Position numbers and translations under genes: made by a program
NCBI GenBank assembly: GCA_004352715.1
Contig: SCFE01000025.1
Coordinates: 1,611,114-1,675,113, forward strand
Source of the DNA: Hofstenia miamia
Taxonomy: Eukaryota > Xenacoelomorpha > Acoela
Direction of reading: 5' to 3'
Length of the DNA: 64,000 nucleotides
The notes under the pieces: generated by a model
The model's database searches: none
Told to the model about the DNA's origin: nothing
The model's input: only the letters and a program-made list of their open reading frames with translations
In this document: piece by piece, positions 33,248-45,025 of the stretch
How positions within the stretch are numbered: the stretch's first letter is position 1
Layout: every line of letters starts with the position of its first letter

Positions 33248-33858
33248 GGTTAAAAACGAACTTGTCCGCAGCAAATATGTGGACAGTGGACTATGACGTA
33301 CTGACCGCGCTGAATAAAATCTAATCCCAAAAAGAATTAGTTATGACCTAATTTAACTAACTCAGAACCTAGAATCATTTTTTATAGAGGACTCGAAACA
33401 AAGCTTCTTGCATTTGTTTAAAGACAGACAAATAAGTTCAATATTAAACAAAAATCAAATAATTATATTGTTGTTTATTATATATGTATATTACACATTA
33501 TCTATGCAAACCCAATAACTATAGTTTATCTACTTAATAACAACAAATCTAATACTATTAGGGCTGCAATAAACTCAAATGTTGGTTCATACGAAGAATT
33601 AGCTACCAGAAAGGCTTCAATTTGCATTGCTGCCATCAATTTTGTAGATCCCAGTACACAATTTCCTACCCATCGACTTCTGCAGCTAAAACTATAAATG
33701 AACCATTTCCAATTACAATCAAAATAGCAAATTGCAAATATTAATATTTGAGTCGAAAACAACTAATAATTAACCTCTATTATATACTCCAAAAATATGC
33801 AAACTGCAGAATATAGACCAAACTTCGGACTATGAATCTTCTCGGTTCGTTTTCAACC
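33248..33858. mobile_element. Candidate MITE with GGTTAAAAACGAAC ends
   Basis: GGTTAAAAACGAAC (33248-33261) is inverted at 33845-33858 with one mismatch, and CTA stands directly outside each end (possible 3-bp target duplication, as in PIF/Harbinger-type elements). Nothing is encoded. A 14-bp repeat with one mismatch is suggestive, not proof. Confidence 0.4.
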
Positions 33859-36084
33859 CTACGCTATAACCCTCAAAGATAGCAGCACTTGTTAATGTTT
33901 TCAATATTCCGTACTTATATTGATTTAGGTAACTTCAGAAATAGGCAAAAGTTAATAACAGACATGTATACAATATATACGTTTTCAGCATATTGAAATA
34001 TTCCAAATTATTTCAAAAGATGTCGCTGTCTCTTAACATTGATATTTTAATATATGTGAAAACATTTAATCGACTTAGCGTGATTATAATAGAATATATT
34101 TATAACATTTCTGACAATGATTGTTTATATGCATAATCATAATCACATATTCATTTTGTGAAACCCTATATATAGCTTGAGATTAATGGTTTGGTTTTGA
34201 GATTATTTTTATGAAGAAAATGCTTACTAAGAAATATTTAGTAAAAATATTTTGTGCCAACATGACTTGGATTTTTGGCCGTTCTCTACAGGATTATTGT
34301 TGACTGAATATTATTATATTATTATTAAATATACAAATTTGAATTGCTTATATCAGACTTCGGCTAATCAATGTTTAAATGTATCAATTTCTGTTGAATT
34401 CAGATTTGAAAATCGTTAAAAATATAGTTCGCTAAAATAACTCAATCTTTCTATAAATGATAACAATTGCGTTCAGAGGATTCATTTTTAAAAATAGGAA
34501 CTAAGATATATTTTGTTTTTGTTTTACAGATGCGAAAAATGAGTAAGGTTTTCGGCCTTATAAAATTTGTCACACTGACTGGGACATTGCCAGAATTTTA
34601 ATAAAAACATTAGACTAAATGAGACATAGTTCGCTCAACTTGAGCATCGTCAATTTACAAAATGTTCCCTCTAAATTGCGAGAACTGTAGACTGGTATCG
34701 AAATAGTTTTACTCTCTTAGTTGAAAACAAACTTTTTGCCAGTAATGTACAACTACGTTAAAAGACAGAAAAATTGCACTTAAGCTGCCATGGGCCTTAA
34801 TTTATTTATCATAGAAGTCCATGCATGATCATTCCTCTAAAATGCGAAATTTTAGTAAGTTTGATGTAAAGAAGGATTTCTGGTGAGGTACTGAAATTTT
34901 GTATTTAATATTTACATTTTACACTCAAGAAGAATGATGTGAAACTACGATATGCAGAGAATGGAAAAAAACTTTTTGGCAAAATTGATAAAACTTTTAA
35001 TTATCACACTTTTCTTTAATAAATGTCAAAGATTCTGTATGATCTGGTTTATTGTTAAACATGACTTACAGTAATATTATGACTAATCATTGAACAACAA
35101 AGTCGAAGAGCCAATGAAAAATGTCATGCACATTTCAAAGAAATAATATTTTAGTGTCAAACAATTCTTCGAATTTCAGAAATTGATCATGAAAGACTCT
35201 ATAAAAATTTTGATTGAAATTTAAGCAAAAAGTTTCGAAATTGGCAAAAAATATTGTTACATTTATTTATATTATGAATATTGTAAATTATTGATTGGTT
35301 AAAATAATATAGGAGCAAATATAACACTGGGCAAATAGTGATAAAGTTATATTTACTCTCATTTCGTCAATATGAATAATAAAACAAAAATCTTATTTAT
35401 ATGAACCTAGAATATGCCCGGATTTGCCATAATGGTAGTTTTGTATTACTTTGAGAACCAAAAATGCAAAGAATTTTGTGTTGATTTATTCATGGTATTC
35501 CAAGCAATGACAGATTATGTAAGTGTTTATTACCCTACTTTTTGAGGACTCTAATTGATAAATAACAACTGTTGATGAAGATTCGCGTTATTCCCCTCTT
35601 TAAATCAACACGAGTCCTCTCACTAAGGAAATGATTTCACATTAAGCTCACCCTGAATATTATGAAACATTTGTTGATGAGGTACTCAGAAGCGCTCCCT
35701 ATATTAGCCACTAGGGCGAATAAGTCATTTTTTCATGCATCTCTGGGCCAGTCTGTCATTTTGTTGGGTGATCACAATAGGTCTTAAAAATTGCTATTAG
35801 TTTCTGCAGGCCTATCCATAGGGCAATATTTTTACCCTCCCCATGGATCCCTACCTTACCAATCATTTGTATTTATATCTATGCTAGCTATTTATGCTTA
35901 CGGGTTTTTGTCAAATTTACGAAATTTCATATAAATATATACAGGGTGTACCAAAAGTCACGCAAAAATTTAAATGGCTATAAATTGCTTCATTTTACTT
36001 CTTTTTTCAATTTTTTTACTATGTAAAACACAAACGTGAATTAAGTTTGATTTGAGCATTTTTAACCCTATATTTTTCATATTT
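33859..36084. other. Gene-less stretch with a mariner-like end
   Basis: No gene supported. ACAGGGTGTACCAAAAGTCA at 35941-35960 looks like a terminal repeat of a mariner-type element, but no partner end was found. Confidence 0.4.
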
Positions 36085-36235
36085 ATTGCAAAATTTTTAA
36101 TGTTCTTATGTACTGACAAAACCTTTTGCATTCACGTTCAAAGAATATGTGATCACCGAAATGCCTGTCCCAATGGCTCTGATGAAATGCCCACATGTGC
36201 TTTAGGCATAAGAAAATTGAATCTGTATTGTAATG
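36085..36235 (+). CDS. Partial exon with an LDL-receptor class A domain
   Basis: The frame reads FLCTDKTFCIHVQRICDHRN, then ACPNGSDEMPTC, giving cysteines 2 to 6 of an LDLa repeat in the right order and spacing, including the GSDE calcium-site end. Two of the usual calcium-binding acidic residues are replaced (NA for DC-type, N for D). Such modules bind ligands on secreted or membrane receptors. A splice donor-like G/GTAATA follows at 36235-36237. The first cysteine and the upstream splice site are not visible, so the left border is approximate. It may belong to a multi-exon gene extending out of view, or be an exon relic. Confidence 0.5.
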
Positions 36236-36237
36236 GT

Positions 36238-37763
36238 AATAAATTTTTATACTTTTTATTTTTCCTAGATATTGAAGTCCAATAAATCTTTAACTATTGT
36301 TATGCTATTTTTGTAAGCATTCAATAAGCTCTACAGATCCAACCGAAATAACTTTTTTTCAAAACTCAAATTCCCTATAGTGGAAATTTCACCTAAATGC
36401 TGCATATTGTGATAGCTACATAAAATCTCCATTACCGGCTCCAAAAACTCTTTTCAAAAGCTTTTGTTCTGACCACTTTTCTGTTACTATGAAGTTATGT
36501 TTTCTCAAATCCGATATAACGGCATCATGTTCTTAATCATTAAGTGTTTTCCTACGAATAATTTTCATTAAGAAAGTACAGCTTACTCAAAAATATCATT
36601 TAGGGGTATGCCAGGCCAGTGTCGTTTAATTTGCCCCACTAATGAAAATGCGTTGCAGTTAAGCAACCCACGGGGTGGGTAAGTAGAAATTCTAGCTAAC
36701 AACACAATATGCAAACATTAAAATACTTCATTTTTCGTACACAAATACTGCGTAATCTTGAATGAAAATTAAGTGTTGCACACAGCAAAATACTTTAATT
36801 TAATCACCCCCCTCCCCTATTATCGTAGGAAACAGGGATAAATGATCGCAAATACGTCCGCCATGTTACTACCGGGAGGAACTTAACTATCATTTCCAAG
36901 TTATCTATTTCTGAAATTTTATTTCAATGACATCCACTTCGAAAAGTCATCCGGTTACCATCTCTGCATTCTTTTGCCGTCTTTTGGACGTAGCCACAAA
37001 GTTGTAATTTTTTGTGTTGATTAAATGTCATTCCATACTTCAGTTGTACAAGAAAGTTTTTCTCCCACAATTTGCATCCATTGACGAAAAAATCCAATGT
37101 CAATTGAAAGTGTATTTTTGCACAAAGTGCAATTAAAACATTCAATGCTTCAAGTTATTGCAGATCAAAATCAATGGCTTAACGTGTATAAAATGCTTAC
37201 ACGAAGTGTTTGTGGGGACTTGATTTGCTTCAAAAACGCAACGATATAGAGATTTTTTGAAAATGTCATAGAAATAAAATGAAATTTTCCTTGAAACGAC
37301 CTATACATAAACAATAACCCAACGTCATTAACATTGTGTTTAAGTAAAAATTAAGCGTTGATAAAATTTTATATCCACGATATTTTTTATTTTAATTTTC
37401 CATAAAATGATAACTTCTTGGTAATAAGATTGCATCTACAGAAATGTATAAACCGCATTTCCGTTTGCTTTAGCTAACTATAAGCGGTATTAGTAAAATC
37501 TTATTCAAGAGAAAATATCTTTTTAAGGAATATTTTCACAAATTACGATGCCTGTGATATGCAGCCTGTCTAATGACACATTACCAACTACCAACTAAAA
37601 TATTTCATTATAGAAAGTGAATTATAAAAAATATTTCTCATCTTAAATCATTTCGCAAGCATAGAAATCAAACTGAAATATTATTATTAAATTTGCTAAT
37701 AACTAAAAAGTGAATGTTATTACCTAATATTGCAAGAAATATCATGAATCCCAATAAAATACA
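36238..37763. other. Gene-less stretch
   Basis: Includes a minus-strand frame at 36924-37145 with a fairly protein-like composition (FVNGCKLWEKNFLVQLKYG) that I could not assign; no other feature. Confidence 0.4.
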
Positions 37764-38594
37764 TTACATTGTCGTATTAAAATCAAGTCTTTCTACAACA
37801 TAAATTAAAGTGCCGATTTTCTTGATGTCACCCGCTGTCTCCCAAGCCTCCCTTATAGGAAAGTTATCGTTCCACTTAAGATCCTCAGGATTTTTATTGC
37901 TCTTTCCGACTAGCTGTGAAATAAAATTCTGTAGATCAGCAAGAATGATAATCCGATATTGGGCAATGAACGAGCACATGTACCTCAGACGAGTAAGACA
38001 TAAGTTAAATTTATTCTTTGTATGCTGTGAAGTTGCCTGGAGAAAGAGATCTTCAAATGCTTTGGATTTCGGAGTTTGTGGCATCACTAACACTTTCTTT
38101 ACCTTCTTCACTGGATTTAAACCAAACAAGGAATCGGCGTTTTCAGCATTGAACACTGTGTCGATCAACTTGGTAAAATTCAACTTAACATCAGTTATTC
38201 TATTAACTACATCGATAATTGTGTCATTATATGAAATCCTTAATAAATTTGCTTTTATAAGTCTTTCAACATCTTTTATATTTTGAAGCTTTTCTTTATG
38301 CATTTGCTTAATATAATCAATCCAGTTCACTACAACATCAAAAAAAGCCAATGCGGCTTTATCATAATAGAGCTTTCTATTCGCTGCAGCATGTAATTCA
38401 ATATTGTCTCTTTCCCGCGAATATAACAAATCTCGCATACTTTTCGAACAACATACACTTGGAAGAAATGTTTTACAACAAAATTTATGTTTGTATCCTT
38501 CACAGTTTGCATCTTCAATGCATGAATGCTTTTTCGCACTAGTATAGGCAATGTGAGAAATAGATATCAAAACCAACAAACTACAGTGTATCAT
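37764..38594 (-). CDS. Secreted cysteine-motif protein of unknown family, 276 aa
   Basis: The N-terminus MIHCSLLVLISISHIAYTSA is a good signal peptide, with cleavage near residue 20. The mature chain starts with a compact cysteine block, C25-x5-C31-x7-C39C40-x7-C48C49, which resembles small disulfide modules of the C..C..CC..CC type. About 200 residues follow that are rich in Lys, Asn and Ile and probably helical (for example IKQMHKEKLQNIKDVERLIK). Two more cysteines occur near 199 and 207, making eight in the mature protein. N-glycosylation sites occur at NDT and NFT. There is no transmembrane segment after the signal. I do not recognise the family. The single uninterrupted exon and even cysteine count support a real gene; it may be lineage-specific. 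Confidence 0.7.
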   Translation of the reverse strand: MIHCSLLVLISISHIAYTSAKKHSCIEDANCEGYKHKFCCKTFLPSVCCSKSMRDLLYSRERDNIELHAAANRKLYYDKAALAFFDVVVNWIDYIKQMHKEKLQNIKDVERLIKANLLRISYNDTIIDVVNRITDVKLNFTKLIDTVFNAENADSLFGLNPVKKVKKVLVMPQTPKSKAFEDLFLQATSQHTKNKFNLCLTRLRYMCSFIAQYRIIILADLQNFISQLVGKSNKNPEDLKWNDNFPIREAWETAGDIKKIGTLIYVVERLDFNTTM

Positions 38595-39454
38595 TATTAG
38601 AAAATCAAATTTGAGCGGTAAAACAATATTTTGTTAGCGTTAACAATTTTGCGTTTTCAGATACATTGCACAGTTATAACACTTTGGTCACTGACTCAGG
38701 CATTTCCCAAATTTTCCACCTTGGGAACTTTCCTTCCAATTTCCCAGTGTTTTTTATTTGTTTAAGTTAAGAGTAGAAAATTTCGAATGACCAGCAGATA
38801 TCGAACCAGTAATACGGCCGGGCGACTGGAGTCGGAACTTACCGGCATTCAGCAGATTTGAAATTTCCAAAAAAATTTTAGCTTTAACATTATAAAAAAT
38901 ATTTTTGTTTGTCTGATAAGCAGTGAAAGCTTTGAATGTTACAATATTTAAAATTAAAATGATCTCGCATGATTTTGTTCTAAATTCCATTATTCTGTTT
39001 TGTAATTGTGCTTGCAGTTTGGTGTGGAGGTTGTTGTTAAGAAAATTTTATCAACAGTTTACACTTGAAAGAGAAGTTTGGTACTTTTATATTATACAAA
39101 ATATGAAAGTTATTTACCAAAACTTAGTAAATAATATCATATTTTTAAAGCCATTGAAATTCAAATTAAAGTCTTAATGTTTTTAAATTAAAGTCCTAGC
39201 AAACAAAAATGACTTTCACATTTTGAATATATTAGCTACAAAAACAATAATATCTTCAATACCTTGATTGAGAAAGGAAAATCTGTATGTCTAATACCAT
39301 AAAATATGTAAAATAACAATTGGCTATGAATATTTAATCAAAATTAGAAAACTTATATTGAAAAAATTTTAACAAATGAGCAAAAAGTAAATTCAAAATA
39401 AGATACATAAATTAATAATTGATGCAATACAAGCAACAAAATTGTCTTTTCTAA
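38595..39454. other. Gene-less stretch upstream of the secreted-protein gene
   Basis: AT-rich; presumably includes the minus-strand promoter. No motif called. Confidence 0.4.
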
Positions 39455-41284
39455 TATTTTGTAGGTTGTGCATTTGAGCGAATAACAGCTTCAAGGCGAT
39501 CAGGGATTGAAGCAAAAAGTCTTTCAACAAAGCTGTTGGGAATTGCATAAAATTTTTTCTTTATTGCGATCTACAGCAGTCTTCAGTGTGATGAGTACGC
39601 TGTCCAATTCGATATTTAACCCTTTCCACATATTTTCGATAATGGTAATGTCTGGAGATTGGCTAGGCTAGTCAGCAAGGATAGCAACCCCATTATTTAG
39701 CAGGAAATTTGTCATTTCTTTTGAGGTATGACATGGAGTGATATATGGATCACTTGTAAGGAGTGGCAAGAGTTCGTTTTCTAGAATCCGAGCATATTAA
39801 GAGCTTAGGAGAGGACCAGTGATGTGAAAAATCTTGCGAAAGCCACACTTCCATATTGCATCCCATAACATTACAAACTTCCCACCATAATTCATGGTCA
39901 CCCGAGTAAGTTGAGGCAAGAATCTGAATTTCTGCCCAGTTGGTCTCTTTATCAACATTCCTTGTGATGAGTATAGCTCAAATCTTGACTCATCTGAAAA
40001 TATAACAATAGACTAATTTTCAGATGAATTGTCTCTCATTAAATTGTTCCACCTCATCCGGCGTAATCTTTGCTTTGCGGTTAAGAATGCTTTCTGGGTG
40101 CCTAGAAAGTCCTAAATGAGTAATTTCTTCAGGATGTTTTGCACAATTCTTGCTATCACAAGGTGACCATCAACCCATTCCTTGCAAAATTCCTCTGAAT
40201 TCTTCTTGGGATTGCGCTTTGAAAGTCACATAAGAGATCATTGGTAGGTTATGGAGGTCTTCTTTGGTCTTCCGGACTTTGGTTTGGAGGCAAGGATGTT
40301 TTCAGAAGTAAAACATCTGATGATATCCCCGACAATACTTCGAGGTCATTCTACAAGGCGGGCTATATTACGTGACTCATCCCTTCCAAATGTTTGGAGA
40401 TAATCAACTCGCGGATTAGATTACAGACTTCCCACCATAATTCATAGTCACTCGTTAAGTTGAGGCAAGAATCTGAACTTCTGCCTAGTTTGTCTCTTTA
40501 TCAACATTCCTTGTGATGAGTATAGCTCAAATCTTGACTCATCTGAAAATATAACAATAGACCAATTTTCAGATGAATTGTCTCTCATTAAATTGTTCCA
40601 CCTCATCCGGCGTAATCTTTGCTTTGCGGTTAAGAATGCTTTCTGGGTGCCTAGAAAGTCCTAAATGAGTAATTTCTTCAGGATTTTTTGCACAATTCTT
40701 GCGATCACAAGGTGACTATCATCCCATTCCTTGCAAAATTCCTCTGAATTCTTCTTGGGATTGCGCTTTGAAAGTCACATAAGAGATGATTGGTGGGTTA
40801 TGGAGGTCTTCTTTGGTCTTCCGGACTTTGGTTTGGAGGCAATGATGTTTTCAGAAGTCAAACATCTGATGATATCCCCTACAATACTTCGAGGTCATTC
40901 TACAAGGCGGGCTATATTACGTGACTCATCCCTTCCAAATGTTTGGAGATAATCAACTCGCGGATGGCAAGAGGTACGTAAAAAGGCATCCCATATTGCA
41001 AAGAAAGACTGCTATTAGACATTTTTAATATAAATAGACTGAAAAAGCTCAACCAATGAAATTTTTTACAGATTCTCTGACTTGGTCTGTAGTGGCCGAA
41101 TACACTTTTCCAAGAAAATATTAGCTACACACAAGCATTGTAGCATTTCTTCTTGAGACTTAAAGTATACAGTGATAATTATGTCTCAACCCAAACTATA
41201 ACTAAAAAATAGCTATGACATTCTTGGCATCCATTTCTTAGAAATCTTTATGACAAATCATGGGTGGCCGAATTCTTTTTCCAG
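39455..41284 (-). pseudogene. Tc1/mariner transposase pseudogene with internal duplication
   Basis: On the minus strand the right end (near 41284) begins CTGGAAAAAGAATTCGGCC, a Tc1-like terminal repeat beside TATATA. Then comes a helix-turn-helix segment readable in mixed frames (GDIIRCFTSENIIASKPKSG, then RPKK), and near 39675 DxPSQSPDITIIENMWKGL, the C-terminal catalytic block with its Glu. Many stops and frameshifts are present. The middle is duplicated in tandem (39871-40415 and 40421-40965). No matching left terminal repeat was found, so that end seems truncated. Confidence 0.8.
39871..40965 (-). repeat. Tandem duplication of about 545 bp inside the Tc1 pseudogene
   Basis: 39871-40415 and 40421-40965 are nearly identical with scattered base changes and small indels (for example ATTCATGGTCACC against ATTCATAGTCACT). 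The differences argue for a real, diverged duplication and not an assembly error. Confidence 0.9.
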
Positions 41285-41287
41285 TAA

Positions 41288-41312
41288 TATATATATATAT
41301 ATATATATATAA
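41288..41312. repeat. TA microsatellite
   Basis: (TA)n beside the Tc1-like terminal repeat, possibly grown from the TA target. Confidence 0.9.
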
Positions 41313-41612
41313 ATTATTTGCAGTTTTCTTTATTGTAAACAATTTCTGTTAATATTATTTCTAGTTAGTTCAGTTCCATAAAAAACTGAAGCAGAATCGC
41401 ATAATCAAAAACAGAATAACTCAATTTATATTGCAATGCAATAGCCTACTTTAGACAGTGACTTTATTTTCTGGACGTCATCCTTGTACCACTTTGTTCT
41501 TCAATTTGGCATTTGACTTTTACTTGACATCAAATCAGAAGGCTTTAATTACATGAGTAAGTTGATGCTTTTCAATATTTTCTAAATTTTTATTTTTTAA
41601 TGTCCAAACTAT

Positions 41613-42257
41613 CTAGAAGACATAAAATAATTCTTCTAATGAAGATTCAACTTCTATAGTTCCCAAAATACAAGCGGCATTTGTCTGCAGAATTATAATA
41701 CTCAAACGTTGTTTAAAATACTCTGCTGCACATGGTTCCTTTGAAGAAAATATTAGGGACTTGCCAAATTGGGAAATAAAGTTTCCAGTTAATTTACCTG
41801 CACTGCTTTGACATTCAAAAGCTAGGGGTTGAAATATAAAGCCTTGTTGAACAATGTCACTATATTTAGATATTTTTCGGGATTCAGCATCTGTTGCAGC
41901 TTTAGTAGGAGCAAAAGTTGAAATCCGACTGGGAGCAATTGCATCAACTACTGTAACGTCCCACACTAAGGAGTGTCCTCTTGAAAAAGGAACAGTAGTC
42001 ACGCCATCAGGTCGTTTCCCATCTTTTCTGAACAATCCTGGTGGTTCCAAAATTGAAGGGACGTCGATCATTGAAAAAGTGCGCTTAAAAAGGTTATTCA
42101 ATTGAGAATGACGTGCAAAACGACCAGCGCTTCTCTTACAAGACAATCCATGAAGACCATCATTTGAAATATGTGCACCACAAATACAGGTATGTTGTTC
42201 ACATAAACGAACACCTAGTCTAGAGGCAACACTAATACGCAAAGTGACATTGTTCAA
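41613..42257 (-). pseudogene. Retroelement protein C-terminal fragment (nuclease-like)
   Basis: The 214-residue frame contains CEQHTCICGAHISNDGLHGL, then SCKRSAGRFARH, PSILEPPGL, GKRPDGVTTVPF, HSLVWDVTVVDAIAPS, AESRKISKYSD and LAFECQSSAGKL. I know this set (CxCG...HGLSC, RPDG...WDVTVVD...E..K..KY) from the C-terminal part of reverse-transcriptase-bearing proteins repeated in sponges, corals and ticks. The D-x(n)-WD-x-T and E/K residues look like a PD-(D/E)xK nuclease core. There is no RT domain upstream in the window, so it is a truncated copy. The lineage of the parent element is not certain. Confidence 0.6.
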
Positions 42258-44604
42258 CTTCAGGTTAAGTTTGTTTGATGGAAGAACATTATATTGAAAT
42301 CATGCAAGAGCTTATTTCTTGTGAAGCTATGTTATGATTTGTACACATTGTGTCTGAAGGGGATATATTACCAGGCACTGATACGCAGTAACTTAGTTTC
42401 AGACTATTTGAACTATTACTTTAGATCTTTTGTTTTTAGAATTCATGAAGTAAATGACTATTATGTATGAAAAAAATATATTGGAGTTCAGGTTATCATA
42501 TTCGGAAATCACAGAAATTCTTCTAGTTGTAGAGATTGGTAACTGTTAAATTGCGACTAAGCATTTGTCTGGTTCCTATAGTAACTACACTCCTATTAAA
42601 ACATACATAATATTTTTTAATATAGTAGAAAGAAATAAGTTGCAAAAAGATTTTAGTAACAATATAATGTATAATTTTTATTATGTTGAAAATTTATTTT
42701 TTTCAATTATATAGGGACGAAAATTACTTAAAATACAATTGTATTATAAAATAGCCTCTCCTAAAAAACAGTGATTTTCTCGTCTGATTGTTTAAGACCA
42801 ATTATCTAGGTAATATTGGTTTTAACTAAATGAATTTTTCAGCTTGTAATTTGAATAATTGCAACAGTAGAAAAAATCTAGCGAAAATAAACTAAACAAT
42901 TACACATCAAAGTAGCACCAAAATTGATATGGTGGTTCGAGTCTACAAAAAACATTAATTCATATTTCACCAAATGATTGTTTCCAATCAATTGCTGCTA
43001 GACATCTTCAATTAATCGGAGGCTGCTATTTTCCAAAACATGATTTCTCTTCAAATATCTGTCTGTCTATGAAAGGTGGAAAAACTGGAGATGATACAGC
43101 TGACTCTTCTTTAGACTTTTTTAACGGACTACATTTTTGATCGGGCTCCAGTATCAGGGAAACTTGTGCATTATTCATTCGATACTGCATCCATATTGAA
43201 AAATGATATCTTATTGCAAACTAAATATGATGATTTAAAGCACTGATTAATTCATATATTTCAACAGATTCACACTAATTATTATGTAAATGTCCCACTT
43301 GAGCGTATTCCGATAAAACGGATAAAAGAAAAAATGATTGAAGTTACATGATAGTGAGCCATAATTTACAATGTATTAATATTTCTGACAAACAAATTGT
43401 GGAAATACCACCTGTTTAAATTAAGTTTCTTCCTTTTTGGACTATACTTTTTGACTTCGTGTTTGTGTTCGGGGACGCTCATTCTAACTAGATAAGAGTT
43501 CACAAACATTTTCCGAGATGTTTTGACACATAACCACTTGCAATGCCGCTATACTACGTGCATAGATCTTACAATAAATAAAGACAGGGTAGAGATATTC
43601 TAAGACTTAACTACACTATTGAACTAGTATCATAGCGTAATGGTGAGCAAATCGAATAACGGATCTTGATGTCAACCATTTGTTCATAAGCACACTTTTA
43701 ATTAATATTGGCAGCGTGCCATTACTCCATGGTTCAAATGGGAGCAAATTTGGTGGGACACAATGGGCCATGTATCGACCTGTAATATGTCAATTATATG
43801 AATAGCCTATTCCCAGCTTAACAACAAAAAATTTTTTCCTGACCTATGAATTTACTTAAGGATAAAAAAATTTCGCTTCTAATATGTTATCTTAATAAGC
43901 ATAAAACTTGCTACATGAAGGATGAGATAAAAAGCGGCAACTAGAACAAGATCGATGTTCATAATAAATATGTAGTGCACCTTTTCACATCAAAGATTGA
44001 AAGGACACAAAAAAACACCATTACACGGTTTACTTTAAAAAATAAATCTATTTATTACATCAGAAAGTGTCACAACGTAAGAAATTAGAGGATGTACCGT
44101 TGAATCAATTGTAGAGAACAAGAAGGTTTTAACAGATGAAATATCCCTGCGATATTAAACTACAAAGCATGCATCCACTGTTATTTTTGCTACATTTTTG
44201 CAATTTTTTCATATTTAGATATTTTTGTTCTCACACTTATATGTTCTGTTTTTATATTGAGAAACATGATTGCCAAATCATGGATCAATATGGGCAATGC
44301 ATGGGTCGGTTCGGGTCATAGGCTAAATCTCGCTTTCAAAATGTTCATAAATATGTGTATATGAAATGTCATCAGCCTTTTTTCAATCAAACGAAAAATA
44401 ATTGTCATGTGAATCGTTCAGATGTATGATGTCACGTGGCCTTTGATGTTAGACAAAATTTGAGTACATTTGTCACGTGTTGGTTAATAAACTTTCTTTA
44501 CAATCATTTCACAAGTGCATCAATATTTACTGTGTCGTGTTTGCAATGTAATTTCCATAATTTTTCCCGAATATATCACATATAATATCTACACAGTTCT
44601 GCTC
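42258..44604. other. Gene-less AT-rich stretch
   Basis: No gene or transposon boundary is supported. Confidence 0.5.
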
Positions 44605-45025
44605 AAAAGTATTGCAACACCACCACACTAACTGAAGTCCATTTTGGTTTAAAATTTACACCACATTTACTGAATTCATGCCACCTAAAAGCAGGCGTTG
44701 CAAGTTATTCGGGTTGTAATATATTGTGTATAACTAAATTGAGAATCAAATGGTGCGAAAAAGTTGTTAAACACTTAAAATTACGAGTTAAGACGGCAGC
44801 AAACTACTAACTTTAAGTAAAACCTTAAATATCACTTTGAAAATGTACACAAAATAACTGAAAGGAACAAATTCTGTATTTTGAGGAGTGGAGTTTTAAC
44901 CTGGAGGATGGCATCCATTCTTTGTGACACAGAATTTTACAGTTTGAGGCTACTTCATCAAAGATTAGGTAAAACGTTTGGTAGAAGTTGAGAGAGTTGG
45001 TATTCAGCACACAAAGTGCGCTCAA
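44605..45025 (-). mobile_element. Probable Tc1-like 3' remnant
   Basis: CAGTTCTGCTCAAAAGTATT (GCAACACC follows) at about 44596-44625 is a typical Tc1-like terminal repeat. On the minus strand the frame just before it holds CHKEWMPSSRLKLHSS, weakly like the end of a Tc1 transposase. No partner repeat and no catalytic motif were found, so this is a tentative relic. Confidence 0.4.

Noticed and set aside
37810-38286. 158-residue plus-strand frame
   Set aside because: Antisense shadow of the secreted-protein gene, which has the signal peptide and cysteine order.
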